From contig JAAZKR010000037.1 of the NCBI GenBank assembly GCA_012799725.1, forward strand, positions 1-33,080: a stretch of 33,080 nucleotides of DNA. The letters run 5' to 3'. The notes under the pieces are model-generated. The model did not search any database, was not told the origin of the DNA, and saw nothing but the letters and a program-made list of their open reading frames with translations. Below, one piece after another: positions 7,603 to 16,086 of this stretch; position 1 is the first letter of the stretch, and each line of letters starts with the position of its first letter. A program made the translations under genes and the position numbers. The stretch is from Oligosphaeraceae bacterium (lineage in GTDB: Bacteria; Verrucomicrobiota; Lentisphaeria; Oligosphaerales; Oligosphaeraceae).

Positions 7603-9488
7603 AGCACCGCCTCCAGCCCTTTGATGGCCAGCTTCATCTGCTCCCGTAGCTTCGGCAGTGACAAAGTCGTTGCACCGGCAAAGCGTCCAGCCTCACAATC
7701 CGCCAAAATTTGCTTGAAAGGCAAGCAATCTTCTTTGCTCAGGCCACGGGCGCTGAGAATATGCTGCAAGTCGGCATAGGTTACTATGCCCGGCTCCAAT
7801 TGCAGACGTTGACGCAGATAGTCCTGCAAGATTTCGGAAAGCTCCTCCAGCGCTTCCGGCTTATCCGTTTGCATTCTACGCAATCGCGACAGGTTTTTGG
7901 CGGCAGCCTTAGCCGCCAGCCTGGCACCGGGGTTGGCCTCTCGACGCCGTCGCCACAAGGTGGCAGCTGCAAGCAAAGCCCATGCACCCGGCGGCAGCAG
8001 CAACCCGACCAATGTGCTTGCCGAGCTCAACCGAGCGCCGGGGACCTGATTGCCGGCAGCTAAAATAGCGGCAGGCTCATAATTGTGCGCGATACCGACC
8101 TCGGAAAGCTGTAACTCACGGGGCGAAATAGATTCAAGCACGGTGCCGCCAACCGCATCCTGTACAGTCAACGAATGTATTTGCTCGACTTTGATGGGAA
8201 TGGGCTTGCTGACAGCAAAATCATAACTGCCTTTGGCAGAATTGAAGTAGGGGATTTCTAGAGCAGGTATCTCATTGATGCCAGCTCCGTTAGCACGCAG
8301 AGTGCATTGAAAAAGCTTAGCGCCATCCTGTACAATCCCGGGTTCCTGAGCGGATATCTTGAAATTGGCTGCCAGAGCCGGCAGACTCTCCAAGGGTGGC
8401 AGCTTGATATGATCCAAATAAGGCGGTCCGCTCAAAACTATGCTCAATACCATGGGATCACCCACATTAACCTCCCTGGGCTCTGCGCTGACTTCAATGC
8501 GACATTGCCCGACTATACCGCTGAAATTAGCAGGCTGCCCAGCGCTGGGCAAAGGCTTCACGCGCAACTGTAAAGGCGGTGCAACAACGCTGATTTTGCG
8601 AGTAGGACGCCGCGAGCCAGAGAAAAAAGTTTCAAAGTCATCAAAGGGTGAAAGCCGCCGTGACTGCTGTGTTCTTCCACTGCGCAGGTCTTCAATCTCG
8701 CAAATAGCGCTGGACTCCGGTAGATTATAATCACCGGCCTGCAAAGGAATCAGTGGGCGTTCGAAAACCAGGACACTGCAATTCTTGCCTTGAAAACGCA
8801 CATTGCTCTGTAATGCGATAAGCTCAGCACCCTGTTGGTTGTTGATGCCTTGATACTGGCGTTGCCTGGCTCGATCAATTGGCGGCCTATAGTCCGGAAA
8901 AGAAAATTCAGGCCGCTGCAAGACCGGCAAATTGAAACTGTAGTTATAAATCTGCCGGTCTATATACCAGCGCCAAGTAAGCATCAACGGTTCACCTATA
9001 TAGGCTTCGGAACCGGAAAGCTGAGCCTGCAAAACTATACCCTCGATCTTCTCGGGTTCGCGCACTGTGATGCTGATAGGCTGTGTTCGCTTAACTTGGC
9101 CATTGACCATGACTTCGAGCGCAGGAATGTTTAACTTGCCCAGTTGCAAGGGTGTAAGCAGATAGCTAAAGGTGGTGGTGACCGTCACGCTCTGAGTGCG
9201 ACGTCCATTGACAATGCTTAGTCGGCTGCTGTGGCTGTGCTGCGGAGGCTGCGGCGCAACTCGAAATCCGGGGAAAGCAGGCAGGCGTGGAGCATTGGCC
9301 TGTTGCTCTGAGTCTACTTGTATTTGAAATAAAAAAGGCTCGTTCAGGTAGGCATCTTGAGTCTCGACTCCAACACGCAAATCCTGTGCTGAAAGTGCCA
9401 ATCCGCAAAATATTAAAAATTGAGTTAATGTGCGAAGTTTTGTGATTGACACAAATAGCTTCAGCCAAATTATTTTGTTATTTGTCAT
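7599..9488 (-). CDS. batD: BatD family membrane protein
   Basis: A 629-residue protein of the BatD (oxygen-tolerance) family. It has a signal-like hydrophobic segment (residues about 18-34). A long beta-rich exported region begins LRVGVETQDAYLNEPFLFQI and contains the typical LPAFPGFRV phrase. One membrane span follows at about 491-511, then a cytosolic helical tail of about 118 residues. The TFSYLLTPLQLGKLNIPALE stretch is characteristic. The start is uncertain: the ATG at 9488 lies inside a GTCATTG-type repeat phrase, and a GTG twelve codons later also precedes the hydrophobic segment. It is preceded by an unusually long 268-base gap after batB and is coupled to batE by a 4-base overlap. 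It presumably works with the VWA proteins BatA and BatB at the membrane. Confidence 0.88.
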   Translation of the reverse strand: MTNNKIIWLKLFVSITKLRTLTQFLIFCGLALSAQDLRVGVETQDAYLNEPFLFQIQVDSEQQANAPRLPAFPGFRVAPQPPQHSHSSRLSIVNGRRTQSVTVTTTFSYLLTPLQLGKLNIPALEVMVNGQVKRTQPISITVREPEKIEGIVLQAQLSGSEAYIGEPLMLTWRWYIDRQIYNYSFNLPVLQRPEFSFPDYRPPIDRARQRQYQGINNQQGAELIALQSNVRFQGKNCSVLVFERPLIPLQAGDYNLPESSAICEIEDLRSGRTQQSRRLSPFDDFETFFSGSRRPTRKISVVAPPLQLRVKPLPSAGQPANFSGIVGQCRIEVSAEPREVNVGDPMVLSIVLSGPPYLDHIKLPPLESLPALAANFKISAQEPGIVQDGAKLFQCTLRANGAGINEIPALEIPYFNSAKGSYDFAVSKPIPIKVEQIHSLTVQDAVGGTVLESISPRELQLSEVGIAHNYEPAAILAAGNQVPGARLSSASTLVGLLLPPGAWALLAAATLWRRRREANPGARLAAKAAAKNLSRLRRMQTDKPEALEELSEILQDYLRQRLQLEPGIVTYADLQHILSARGLSKEDCLPFKQILADCEAGRFAGATTLSLPKLREQMKLAIKGLEAVL

Positions 9489-9533
9489 TGGTCAACTGTC
9501 ATTGTTGATGGTCGTTCTTGGTGCTTGACGGTC
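9472..9533. repeat. GTCATTG-type repeat phrase overlapping the batD start
   Basis: GTCATTGGTCAACTGTCATTG-like units (9485-9505), followed by diverged copies (GGTCGTTC, CGGTCATCAG), run across the predicted batD initiation codon. Tandem phrases of this kind (GTCATTGGTCA units) are familiar from intergenic DNA in other bacterial genomes. Confidence 0.55.
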
Positions 9534-9542
9534 ATCAGTCTG

Positions 9543-9631
9543 TAGTTTGACCCGGGAAAGGGATCCACCCAAAGACAATGCCCTGTAAAGGCATTGCTTA
9601 CAGGCAACCAGACATACGCCACGTCAAACTA
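9543..9631. repeat. nested and competing inverted repeats in the batB-batD gap
   Basis: Outer arms TAGTTTGAC (9543-9551) and GTCAAACTA (9623-9631) are perfectly complementary. Inside, two hairpins overlap and exclude each other: CAATGCC/GGCATTG (9576-9582 with 9590-9596) and CCTGTAA/TTACAGG (9582-9588 with 9598-9604). The element lies between the fused batB-batC stop and the batD start and could modulate read-through within the operon. Confidence 0.5.
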
Positions 9632-9680
9632 AGCTGCCTAAACTTTATATCAGAACATTTCGTACATTACCTGCTTCTCA

Positions 9681-9735
9681 TGTCTTTGTGCGCCTTGGGA
9701 ATCTCCCCCTTGGCGTTCTCGGGTCTTGGCGGTTA
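9681..9735 (+). repeat. CTTGGCG-type repeat phrase, copy 1
   Basis: The segment contains TCTTTGTGCGCCTTGGGA, then CCCTTGGCGTTCTCGGG and TCTTGGCGGTTAATGAA. These are diverged repeats of a nine-to-ten-base CTTGGCG/CTTTGCG unit, just past the batB-batC stop. Related phrases occur at 15984 and 21834. Confidence 0.55.
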
Positions 9736-9756
9736 ATGAAGATGATTAATCGCCAT

Positions 9757-11634
9757 TTACCAGTCCTTGTCCACCGGTTTCAGGTCAAGCTGCTTTTTCA
9801 GTCTAAGGCGTCGATTCTGCAATTCTTCGTCTATGATGTCCTGCGGCTCCAGGTTAAGTTCAAACCGCTGTTGCTCTTTTTCATCTGCCGCTTCGTCGTC
9901 CGGGTCTTGTTGTTGCTCTTGCTCATCTAAGTCTTCGCCACTGCTGGAATGCTGCTCTTCTTGCTCTTCATTGCCCTGCTCCTGCTCCTCTTGCCGGCCG
10001 GCCTGCTCCTGCTTCTCGCCATCTCGCTGTTGCTGTTGTTGCTGCTGTCCTTGTTGCTCACTCTGTTCTTCTTCCTCGCCCTGCTCCTGCTTCTCACCGC
10101 CTTGCTGTTGCTGCTGTTGCTGCTCTTCTTGCTGTTGCAGCTCATGTAACAATTTTTTCAGGGTCATCTTAGCTTTTTGTGCATTTGCCTTGGCGGTTTT
10201 ACCCTTGGGCACCATCTGCAAGCTGTCTTGGTAATGTGCCACGCTGCGTTCACATTCCTGCACCGCTTGATCCAGCTCCTTGTTTTCTGCCAATTCCGTG
10301 GTGTTCAGGAAAGCGCAATTGCCTAAAGCCAATTTTGCTCGAGACGCCAGCTGTCTATCGGCCGGTTGACGCTGTAAAGCGAGATCATACGCCCGACTGA
10401 AAAGCTCCGCCGCCCTGGTAAAATTTTCCTGTTTGTAGTTTGCCATGCCCCGGTTGAAGTAAAGATAGGGCGAATCCGGCTCTATCTCGGCAGCCTGGGC
10501 ATATTTTTCCAAAGCCGTGCCGTAATCTGCTGCCCGCATGGCCTTATTACCTTCTCGCAGCAGTCTGTCTGCTTCAGCACCTGTTGCCGTCAGTGTTAAG
10601 GCAAGTAAAAGCGAGGCCGATTTGACGATCTGCCGACGTTCGCTCAGCATGCTGCTCAACACCAGGCAAAGCATGCCAAACAGCAGGAATATCTGAAATT
10701 TTTCCTCGTAGCGCTGCAAATTCTGAGACTCCATCTCGCGTTTGGCAGCGCTGGCTATGAGTTGGGTATAGACCTTGTCCAGCTCTATATTGCCGGTGCC
10801 CACCGGCAGATAACGCCCGCCTGGCGTAGCCTCAACCATCTGGCGCAAGGTCTTGGAGTCCAAGCCAGAACGCACAATTTCACCGTTGTATCTGAGCAAG
10901 TCGCGCCTGCCCTGAGCATCGCTGATCACAATAGGACTGCCCGACTCATTGCCCAGGCCCAGTGCTATCAGGCGTATACCCTCCTCACCTATGGCCTTGG
11001 CCGCATCCAAAGGGAAGCTCTCGTGATCTTCACCATCGGTAATCAATACTATGTCCTTGTACTGGCGTTCCTGCCTATCAAAGACCTCACGGCCGACTTT
11101 ACGCAAGGCGTCTCCTATCAAGGTGCCTCCACGCGCGACGCTCTGCGGCGAGGCTTCGGCCAAGCGCATACGAAAGAAGCCATAGTCTCTGGTCAGCGGA
11201 CAGCTCAATACGCTGGTGCCGGCAAAAAGCACCAGTGCCACACGGTCGCCACTCAACACTTCAACGCAGTCATCTATGGCCAGCTTGGCTCTTTCTAAAC
11301 GGTTCGGCTTCAAATCTTCAGCCAGCATGCTGCGCGAGACGTCCAGCAGGAAGACGACATCACGGCCATGCCGCTTCAGGGTCTGTGTTTTCAGATTCCA
11401 TGCCGGTCGGGCCAAGGCCAGCAGCAAGAAAAGCAGAGCCAGCAAAAACAGGCTTTGCCGCAACAGGCGTTTGCCGGGGCTGAAACCGGCCAGCAAACGC
11501 TCGCGCATAGCCGGATCGGCGAATTGGCTCAGAGCCAAGCGTCGTCTGTAGGCGGCATAAAGCAAAAGCGCCGCCAAACAGGGCAAAAGCCAAAGCCAAC
11601 GCAACATGGTTAAATTGTACCAGGTTCCTTGCAT
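9757..11634 (-). CDS. batB: BatB-BatC fusion: VWA domain plus TPR and acidic Q/E-rich tail
   Basis: A 625-residue protein that joins two usual Bat proteins. Residues about 10-80 hold two membrane spans. The von Willebrand A domain (about 90-300) has an intact metal site: DVSRS (residues near 97), the GTLIGDAL threonine, and LITDGEDHE. A second membrane pair lies near 315-355, then TPR units at about 357-430 (EGNKAMRAADYGTALEKYAQ, YFNRGMANYKQENF). Residues about 497-590 are almost only Q, E, D and G, and the C-terminus is basic. BatB and BatC are separate genes in many Bat clusters. The start may be ATG 11634 or, more like the family, ATG 11607 (LRWLWLLPCL); an AAGGA lies 17 bases before the latter. 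It sits between batA and batD with long gaps on both sides. Confidence 0.88.
   Translation of the reverse strand: MQGTWYNLTMLRWLWLLPCLAALLLYAAYRRRLALSQFADPAMRERLLAGFSPGKRLLRQSLFLLALLFLLLALARPAWNLKTQTLKRHGRDVVFLLDVSRSMLAEDLKPNRLERAKLAIDDCVEVLSGDRVALVLFAGTSVLSCPLTRDYGFFRMRLAEASPQSVARGGTLIGDALRKVGREVFDRQERQYKDIVLITDGEDHESFPLDAAKAIGEEGIRLIALGLGNESGSPIVISDAQGRRDLLRYNGEIVRSGLDSKTLRQMVEATPGGRYLPVGTGNIELDKVYTQLIASAAKREMESQNLQRYEEKFQIFLLFGMLCLVLSSMLSERRQIVKSASLLLALTLTATGAEADRLLREGNKAMRAADYGTALEKYAQAAEIEPDSPYLYFNRGMANYKQENFTRAAELFSRAYDLALQRQPADRQLASRAKLALGNCAFLNTTELAENKELDQAVQECERSVAHYQDSLQMVPKGKTAKANAQKAKMTLKKLLHELQQQEEQQQQQQQGGEKQEQGEEEEQSEQQGQQQQQQQRDGEKQEQAGRQEEQEQGNEEQEEQHSSSGEDLDEQEQQQDPDDEAADEKEQQRFELNLEPQDIIDEELQNRRLRLKKQLDLKPVDKDW
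10003..10125 (-). repeat. imperfect in-frame tandem duplication in the BatB-BatC Q/E tract
   Basis: A unit beginning at 10003 recurs at 10081, an offset of 78 bases (26 codons). Both copies encode a run of seven Q followed by a GEKQEQ phrase. Together with surrounding CTG/CTC/TTC triplets it builds the low-complexity tail. The in-frame period means length changes would keep the reading frame. Confidence 0.6.
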
Positions 11635-11723
11635 ATTTCAGTTATCAAAAGCCGATTTTCTGTCGGCACACCCAAAAAAAGTCAACAAACAAAAACAAGC
11701 GGCACGCAGGAAGCTGAAACAAT

Positions 11724-11754
11724 GGCGGCGCTTGCCTTGGTGCAAGCTTCCGCC
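11724..11754. repeat. strong stem-loop in the batA-batB gap
   Basis: GGCGG (11724-11728) pairs with CCGCC (11750-11754), and GCTTGC (11730-11735) with GCAAGC (11742-11747), around a 6-base loop. Only a small internal loop separates the two stems. It lies 17 bases beyond the batA stop. On the minus strand a T-rich stretch follows only about 30 bases later, so processing or 3'-end protection seems as likely as termination. Confidence 0.5.
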
Positions 11755-11771
11755 TGCCCCTGCTCACACAC

Positions 11772-12830
11772 TCAGGGCAATCGCCTGAGCATGGTGTTTT
11801 CCAACAATAACTTCAGGCAGAGCAACACTAGTGCGGAAAACGCAAAAGGCGCAAAGCACTCCTTGACGTCCAACGCACGCAGGGTTTCCATCTCGCTGCG
11901 TTCCAACTGGTCTATCTCCCGATACACGGCCAACAGGCTGTCAGCGTCATCGGCCCAGCGGAAAACACCGCCGGTCTGATCGGTGATCTCCTGCAAGGGT
12001 CGTGCATCCAGGGACGGCGTCCTGCGCAAACGCGCAAACAATCCGCCCGCTGAACCCTCGCCGGCGGTCACAACAATGGCATAGACTTTGACTCCCCATT
12101 TTTGTGCCAGCTCCCCGGCCTCTGCAATGCTGCGTTTGCCGCAGTTATTTTCGCCGTCGGTGAGTAAAATAATCACCTTGCTTTTGATTTCGTAACTGCC
12201 GGGTTCGCGTCGATTCTGTTCGGCCAAAGTCTGTTCCACCTCGTGCAGTCGGGCTGCTGCCAGCGCCAAGGCGTCACCGATATTGGTGCCGTCTTCGCTG
12301 CGCTCAGTGACAATCTGCACGCTGTCCAGATACTGCCTCAGCGCCTCGTGGTCTAAAGTCAATGGGCAAAGTGTGTCGGCATAGCGCGCAAATCTGATTA
12401 TGCCGATCAGATCATTGGAGCGCCCCCCCAGCCCCTTGGCCTTATCGCCGAAAACAAATTCGGTAAAAACCTGTTTTACCGCTTGCAGGCGGTTCATGCG
12501 TCGACGGTCATACTCCATCTCTTGAGTCATGGAAGAGGAACAGTCGATAAGCATCTCAATGGCGATGCCTTCACTGTACTCTTGCACCTGCTCATTGCAG
12601 GATTGAGGGCGCGCCAAGGCCAGGCAAAGAAGCACCCAGGCAGCAAGACCCAAAAAGGCCGGTAAATGCTGCAAAGCCAAACGCCAGGAGCGGACACCAT
12701 CCAAACGCAACAGCGCCAGACCAGAAAACGGAATGGCGGGCGGGCGTTGACGACGCATACGCCGCCAAGCGTAAAGCAGCAGTGGCAACAAAATGCCTAA
12801 TAAAGCAATTGGACTCTCGAAACGATACAT
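11772..12830 (-). CDS. batA: BatA, VWA-domain membrane protein
   Basis: A 352-residue protein with the BatA layout. The N-terminus FESPIALLGILLPLLLYAW is a membrane span, and a second span lies near 56-74 (LPAFLGLAAWVLLCLALARP). A VWA domain covers about 88-300 and a final span lies near 325-345. The metal-binding residues are all present: DCSSS (near 95), DGTNIGDAL, and LLTDGENN. This points to a Mg-dependent, protein-binding inner-membrane subunit facing the exported side, as assumed for the family. It starts 38 bases after the stop of the preceding Bat-associated gene and precedes batB by 137 bases, a gap containing a strong hairpin. No clear ribosome site is seen before the ATG at 12830. 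Confidence 0.9.
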   Translation of the reverse strand: MYRFESPIALLGILLPLLLYAWRRMRRQRPPAIPFSGLALLRLDGVRSWRLALQHLPAFLGLAAWVLLCLALARPQSCNEQVQEYSEGIAIEMLIDCSSSMTQEMEYDRRRMNRLQAVKQVFTEFVFGDKAKGLGGRSNDLIGIIRFARYADTLCPLTLDHEALRQYLDSVQIVTERSEDGTNIGDALALAAARLHEVEQTLAEQNRREPGSYEIKSKVIILLTDGENNCGKRSIAEAGELAQKWGVKVYAIVVTAGEGSAGGLFARLRRTPSLDARPLQEITDQTGGVFRWADDADSLLAVYREIDQLERSEMETLRALDVKECFAPFAFSALVLLCLKLLLENTMLRRLP

Positions 12831-12868
12831 GAAAGCCGATTTTGTTAAACAGTAAGAACCGCTCCGTG

Positions 12869-13846
12869 CTATGGCACAACCTCGGCGGTTTGCTCAATGA
12901 ATGATTTGCAGTAATCGAAGCTCTGCCTGGCATTTTGCGCACCGGGCTGATGCTCGGCGAATTTAACCAAGTCACAGTGCAACATAAACTCTTGCAGCAA
13001 AGGCCTTTTTTCGGCCAAAGGGGAATCTTCTTTAGTCAAGCTTGCTAGAAATTCCTCGCTGGTAAGTTCCGGCGCATTGATCTGAAACCGCTCCTCGATA
13101 TACACCCTAAGTATGAGCGACAAGCGCTGATAGAAAGGCTTAAAGGCCTGTTGCTCCGGCAAGGCTTCGTCAAGAAGCTGCTGCAAAGCTTGCAGAGCTT
13201 TGACATGTGCCGGCACTAAAACGACCGGCGCTTGTACTTTTTTATTGCGTCTAAGCAGCCAGAAACCCAGAACGGCCAGCGAAACCAGCAACAACCCCGC
13301 CACAGTCAGAAGCCAACGACGACTCTGCCCTGGCCTGTGCAGCGATTCGGCCAGATGCAAACCGGATTCGCTGTCTATATCCTGCTTGGCGAAGAATTCC
13401 TCAGGCAAATGCACCTTCAAGCTAAATGCCTCCGTGACCAGCTCTTGTAGCTCATTTTCTCGTTTAAACTGCGCTGTCAAGGCAGGTATGCGCAATTCCG
13501 CGACCGGCATAGGCTCCAAGGTATATCGGCATTCGTAGAGTATGCGTCCGCCATCCAGATGCAAAGGCGTACTGCCGGCAAAGTCTACAACCAAGTAGCT
13601 GGATTCAGCTTTTTTCAGTTCGGGAAAAACAAAGGCCAGGCTCTCGTCAGCCTCAGCTTGCATGATCAACTGCACGCTGTCCATGACACCTACTTCTGCG
13701 CAGTCGCTGTAGATACGGAAGCTCATGTCGCCACGGCTAGCCTCAGCTTGCAGAATGAGCTCGGCTGCCGAACTGTCGAGCCGGCAGGAACAACAAAGCA
13801 AAGCCGATAACAAACAAACTGAACTGTAAACAAAAAATCGTAGCAT
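12869..13846 (-). CDS. Bat-cluster membrane protein (BatD-like/DUF4381-like)
   Basis: A 325-residue protein. It starts with a hydrophobic leader ending LLSALLCCSC, which could be a lipobox or an ordinary signal peptide. An exported beta-rich part of about 150 residues follows (SVQLIMQAEADESLAFVFPE). One clear membrane span sits near residues 178-197 (WLLTVAGLLLVSLAVLGFWLL), with a basic stop-transfer RRNKK, then a helical cytosolic tail of about 120 residues (FYQRLSLILRVYIEERFQI). The layout matches a shortened BatD, and the tail resembles the cytosolic part of DUF4381 proteins that often lie between DUF58 and BatA. I recognise it by position and architecture rather than by a decisive motif. 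Confidence 0.65.
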   Translation of the reverse strand: MLRFFVYSSVCLLSALLCCSCRLDSSAAELILQAEASRGDMSFRIYSDCAEVGVMDSVQLIMQAEADESLAFVFPELKKAESSYLVVDFAGSTPLHLDGGRILYECRYTLEPMPVAELRIPALTAQFKRENELQELVTEAFSLKVHLPEEFFAKQDIDSESGLHLAESLHRPGQSRRWLLTVAGLLLVSLAVLGFWLLRRNKKVQAPVVLVPAHVKALQALQQLLDEALPEQQAFKPFYQRLSLILRVYIEERFQINAPELTSEEFLASLTKEDSPLAEKRPLLQEFMLHCDLVKFAEHQPGAQNARQSFDYCKSFIEQTAEVVP

Positions 13847-13923
13847 GATTTATTTTACCGGGACACGACTTCCGCCCCCTTGACTTTTTGCAACGGCTTT
13901 TTGCGCGGCAAAAAATCGGCGTT

Positions 13924-14799
13924 TCATCTTTTTTTCTCGCGCATTCTGAGGAAGTTTACCAAACTGTGCTGGTAGTCCAAATCGCTGCGCAGTTTCAATT
14001 GGTCTACGCCCATGCCACGCAGCTCATTTTGCAGCTTCTCCTGCCTTTCCCCGTTCATTTTGGCATAAGCCTGTCGTATCCGAGAGCTGCCCGCATCAAA
14101 AAGCAACATTTTGCCGTTCTCACTGTCTTCGAACTCAATCAGGCCCATTGACGGCAAGCTGTGTTCACGGGCATCGCTAAGGCTGACTGCGATCAGATCA
14201 TGACGGCGCGCCAGTTGTCTTAGTTTGCGCTCATAGCCTTGATCCAGAAAATCGGATACCAGGAATACGACAGCTTTCCGACGCTGCACCTTGCCCAGAT
14301 AGTCCAATGCGTTGGCAATATTGGTCAACTTACCCTGCGGTTTGTAGCCCAGTATTTGCCTGATAATGCGCATAGCATGCTTAAGCCCCTTGGCAGGCGG
14401 GACATAGAGTTCTATCTCATCAGTGAACAGCAACAACCCTACTTTGTCATTGCTGCGTACCGCTGAAAATGCCAGCAGAGCGCAAAGCTCTGCGGCCAGT
14501 TCGTTCTTGCTCATGCGCACACTGCCGAATCTGCCGGAGGCCGATAGGTCCATCATGAAAATCACGGTCAGTTCACGCTCTTCGTGAAAACGCTTAATAA
14601 AAGGGCGCCCCTGTCTGGCAGTGACATTCCAGTCAATGGAGCGTACATCATCGCCGGGCTGATACTCGCGCACTTCGTCAAACTCCATGCCGGCACCACG
14701 GAAAGCACTTTTATACTCACCGGCCATCGCCTCAGTAACTATCTTACTGGTACGTATTTGTATATAACGCAGTTTTTTGGCTAAGTCCTTGGGAAGCAT
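13924..14799 (-). CDS. DUF58 (YeaD2-type) VWA-like protein
   Basis: This 291-residue protein carries the DUF58 signature: YKSAFRGAGMEFDEVREYQP followed by GDDVRSIDWNVTARQGRPFI (residues about 28-68). A degenerate VWA-like fold follows, with FMMDLSAS and VVFLVSDFLD in place of the canonical metal site. It has no membrane span and should be cytosolic. DUF58 proteins almost always follow a MoxR ATPase and are thought to be its partner or chaperone client, as seen here: its ATG lies 63 bases after the moxR stop. The order MoxR-DUF58-BatA is the usual one. No strong ribosome site is visible, and the ATG at 14799 gives the standard family length. Confidence 0.9.
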   Translation of the reverse strand: MLPKDLAKKLRYIQIRTSKIVTEAMAGEYKSAFRGAGMEFDEVREYQPGDDVRSIDWNVTARQGRPFIKRFHEERELTVIFMMDLSASGRFGSVRMSKNELAAELCALLAFSAVRSNDKVGLLLFTDEIELYVPPAKGLKHAMRIIRQILGYKPQGKLTNIANALDYLGKVQRRKAVVFLVSDFLDQGYERKLRQLARRHDLIAVSLSDAREHSLPSMGLIEFEDSENGKMLLFDAGSSRIRQAYAKMNGERQEKLQNELRGMGVDQLKLRSDLDYQHSLVNFLRMREKKR

Positions 14800-14862
14800 A
14801 ATTCAAACTTACGAGTATTTTGCCGGGCATGGTTCAGGGCTGAAAGAGAGAAACGCCTTTTC

Positions 14863-15855
14863 CTATGGCACTTTTATGGCGTTAAGTATCATCTGAGCCA
14901 GCTCCTCAGAACTTTTTTCTTCGGCCTCGGCCTCATAATTCAAGACCAGTCGATGTCTGAGCACATCTATGGCCACCGACTTGACATCGTGTGGGGTAAC
15001 ATAGCCGCGCCCCTCTAACATGGCTTGGGCCTTGGCCGCCATACTCAGGAATATAGTCGCCCTGGGGGAAGCGCCATATTGCAGCCAATCACAGAGCTGA
15101 TCGAGCTTATATTCCTGCGGATTTCGGGTAGCATCTACAATGTTTACGATATACTCTTCGATTTTATGATCCATAAAGATATCATCAGCCAGTTCGCGCA
15201 GCCTTTTGATTTCTTGGCCTTGCAGCACCGGCTGCACCTCTATATCCGGCCTGGAGCTGGCCATGCGGCGCAGTATCTGCAGTTCCTCGTCCTTGCTGGG
15301 ATAGTCCACCTTGAGCTTGAACATAAAGCGGTCTACTTGAGCCTCGGGCAGCGCATAAGTGCCTTCCTGTTCCACCGGGTTCTGGGTGGCCAGCACCAGG
15401 AAAGGATCGTCCAAAGCAAAAGTCTCATCACCTATAGTGATCTGCCGTTCCTGCATGGCTTCCAGCAAGGCGCTCTGCACCTTGGCCGGAGCACGATTGA
15501 TCTCGTCAGCCAAGATCAAATTAGCGAAAACCGGTCCTTTTTTGATGCTGAAATCACCGCTTTTGGGATTATAGACCAAGGTTCCTATTAGATCGGCGGG
15601 CAGCAGGTCCGGGGTGAACTGTATACGTTGGAAGCTGACCTGTATGCATTTGGCCAAGGTAGTTACGGTCAAGGTCTTGGCCAGTCCAGGGACCCCTTCA
15701 ATAAGCACATGCTGATTGCACAACAAGGCGAGCAAAAGCCGTTCGATGAGCTGTTCCTGCCCCACAATAACCCGAGCGATCTCCTCGCGCACCTTCTGTA
15801 ATAAAGCGGCCTCCTTGGCGACACGTTCGCCAATTTGCTTGACGTCTACCGACAT
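14863..15855 (-). CDS. moxR: MoxR-family AAA+ ATPase
   Basis: A 330-residue AAA+ ATPase of the MoxR class, acting in the cytosol as a chaperone-like remodelling enzyme for VWA proteins. Walker A reads GVPGLAKT (residues about 52-59) and Walker B is in ILADEINRAPAKVQSALLEA, followed by MQERQITIG. The sensor region FLVLATQNPVEQEGTYALPE and the RFMFK stretch are typical. The ATG at 15855 is chosen because AGGAGT lies five bases upstream; the open frame reaches back to 15879 without support. It is the first Bat gene, placed 312 bases after the U32 gene stop. Any Bat promoter would lie in that gap, which is filled with repeat phrases. Confidence 0.95.
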   Translation of the reverse strand: MSVDVKQIGERVAKEAALLQKVREEIARVIVGQEQLIERLLLALLCNQHVLIEGVPGLAKTLTVTTLAKCIQVSFQRIQFTPDLLPADLIGTLVYNPKSGDFSIKKGPVFANLILADEINRAPAKVQSALLEAMQERQITIGDETFALDDPFLVLATQNPVEQEGTYALPEAQVDRFMFKLKVDYPSKDEELQILRRMASSRPDIEVQPVLQGQEIKRLRELADDIFMDHKIEEYIVNIVDATRNPQEYKLDQLCDWLQYGASPRATIFLSMAAKAQAMLEGRGYVTPHDVKSVAIDVLRHRLVLNYEAEAEEKSSEELAQMILNAIKVP

Positions 15856-15859
15856 AATT

Positions 15860-15865
15860 ACTCCT
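15860..15865 (-). promoter_or_regulatory. ribosome binding site of moxR
   Basis: AGGAGT on the minus strand, with a short spacer to the ATG at 15855. It decides against the upstream ATG at 15879. Confidence 0.7.
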
Positions 15866-15983
15866 GAACAAATTAACACAGTAAAACCTGTGCTCTTAGA
15901 CTAAAAAACAAAAAAGAGGTTCCCAATGCCTTCTTTTTGTCCACGAAAGACGCATGAAGTTAATTTTGCTGTTTTCCCGCTTT

Positions 15984-16002
15984 ACTTGGCCTCCTTGGCA
16001 TC
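15984..16002 (+). repeat. CTTGGCG-type repeat phrase, copy 2
   Basis: ACTTGGCCTCCTTGGCATC contains two diverged CTTGGC units ten bases apart. They are preceded by TTTGCTGTTTTCCCGC, which resembles the lead-in of the copy at 21822-21834. Confidence 0.5.
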
Positions 16003-16086
16003 TAAAGCCTGGGGTTAAGCATGGTTAAGTACTTATGGCGCAAGCTCTTAAGCAGGGCATATATTCGGTTCCTGATCCTAAAAACC

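Noticed and set aside
9767-10234. Cys/Ser-rich plus-strand frame
   Set aside because: It is the reverse reading of the CTG/CTC-rich Q/E tract of batB-batC, not a metallothionein-like protein.
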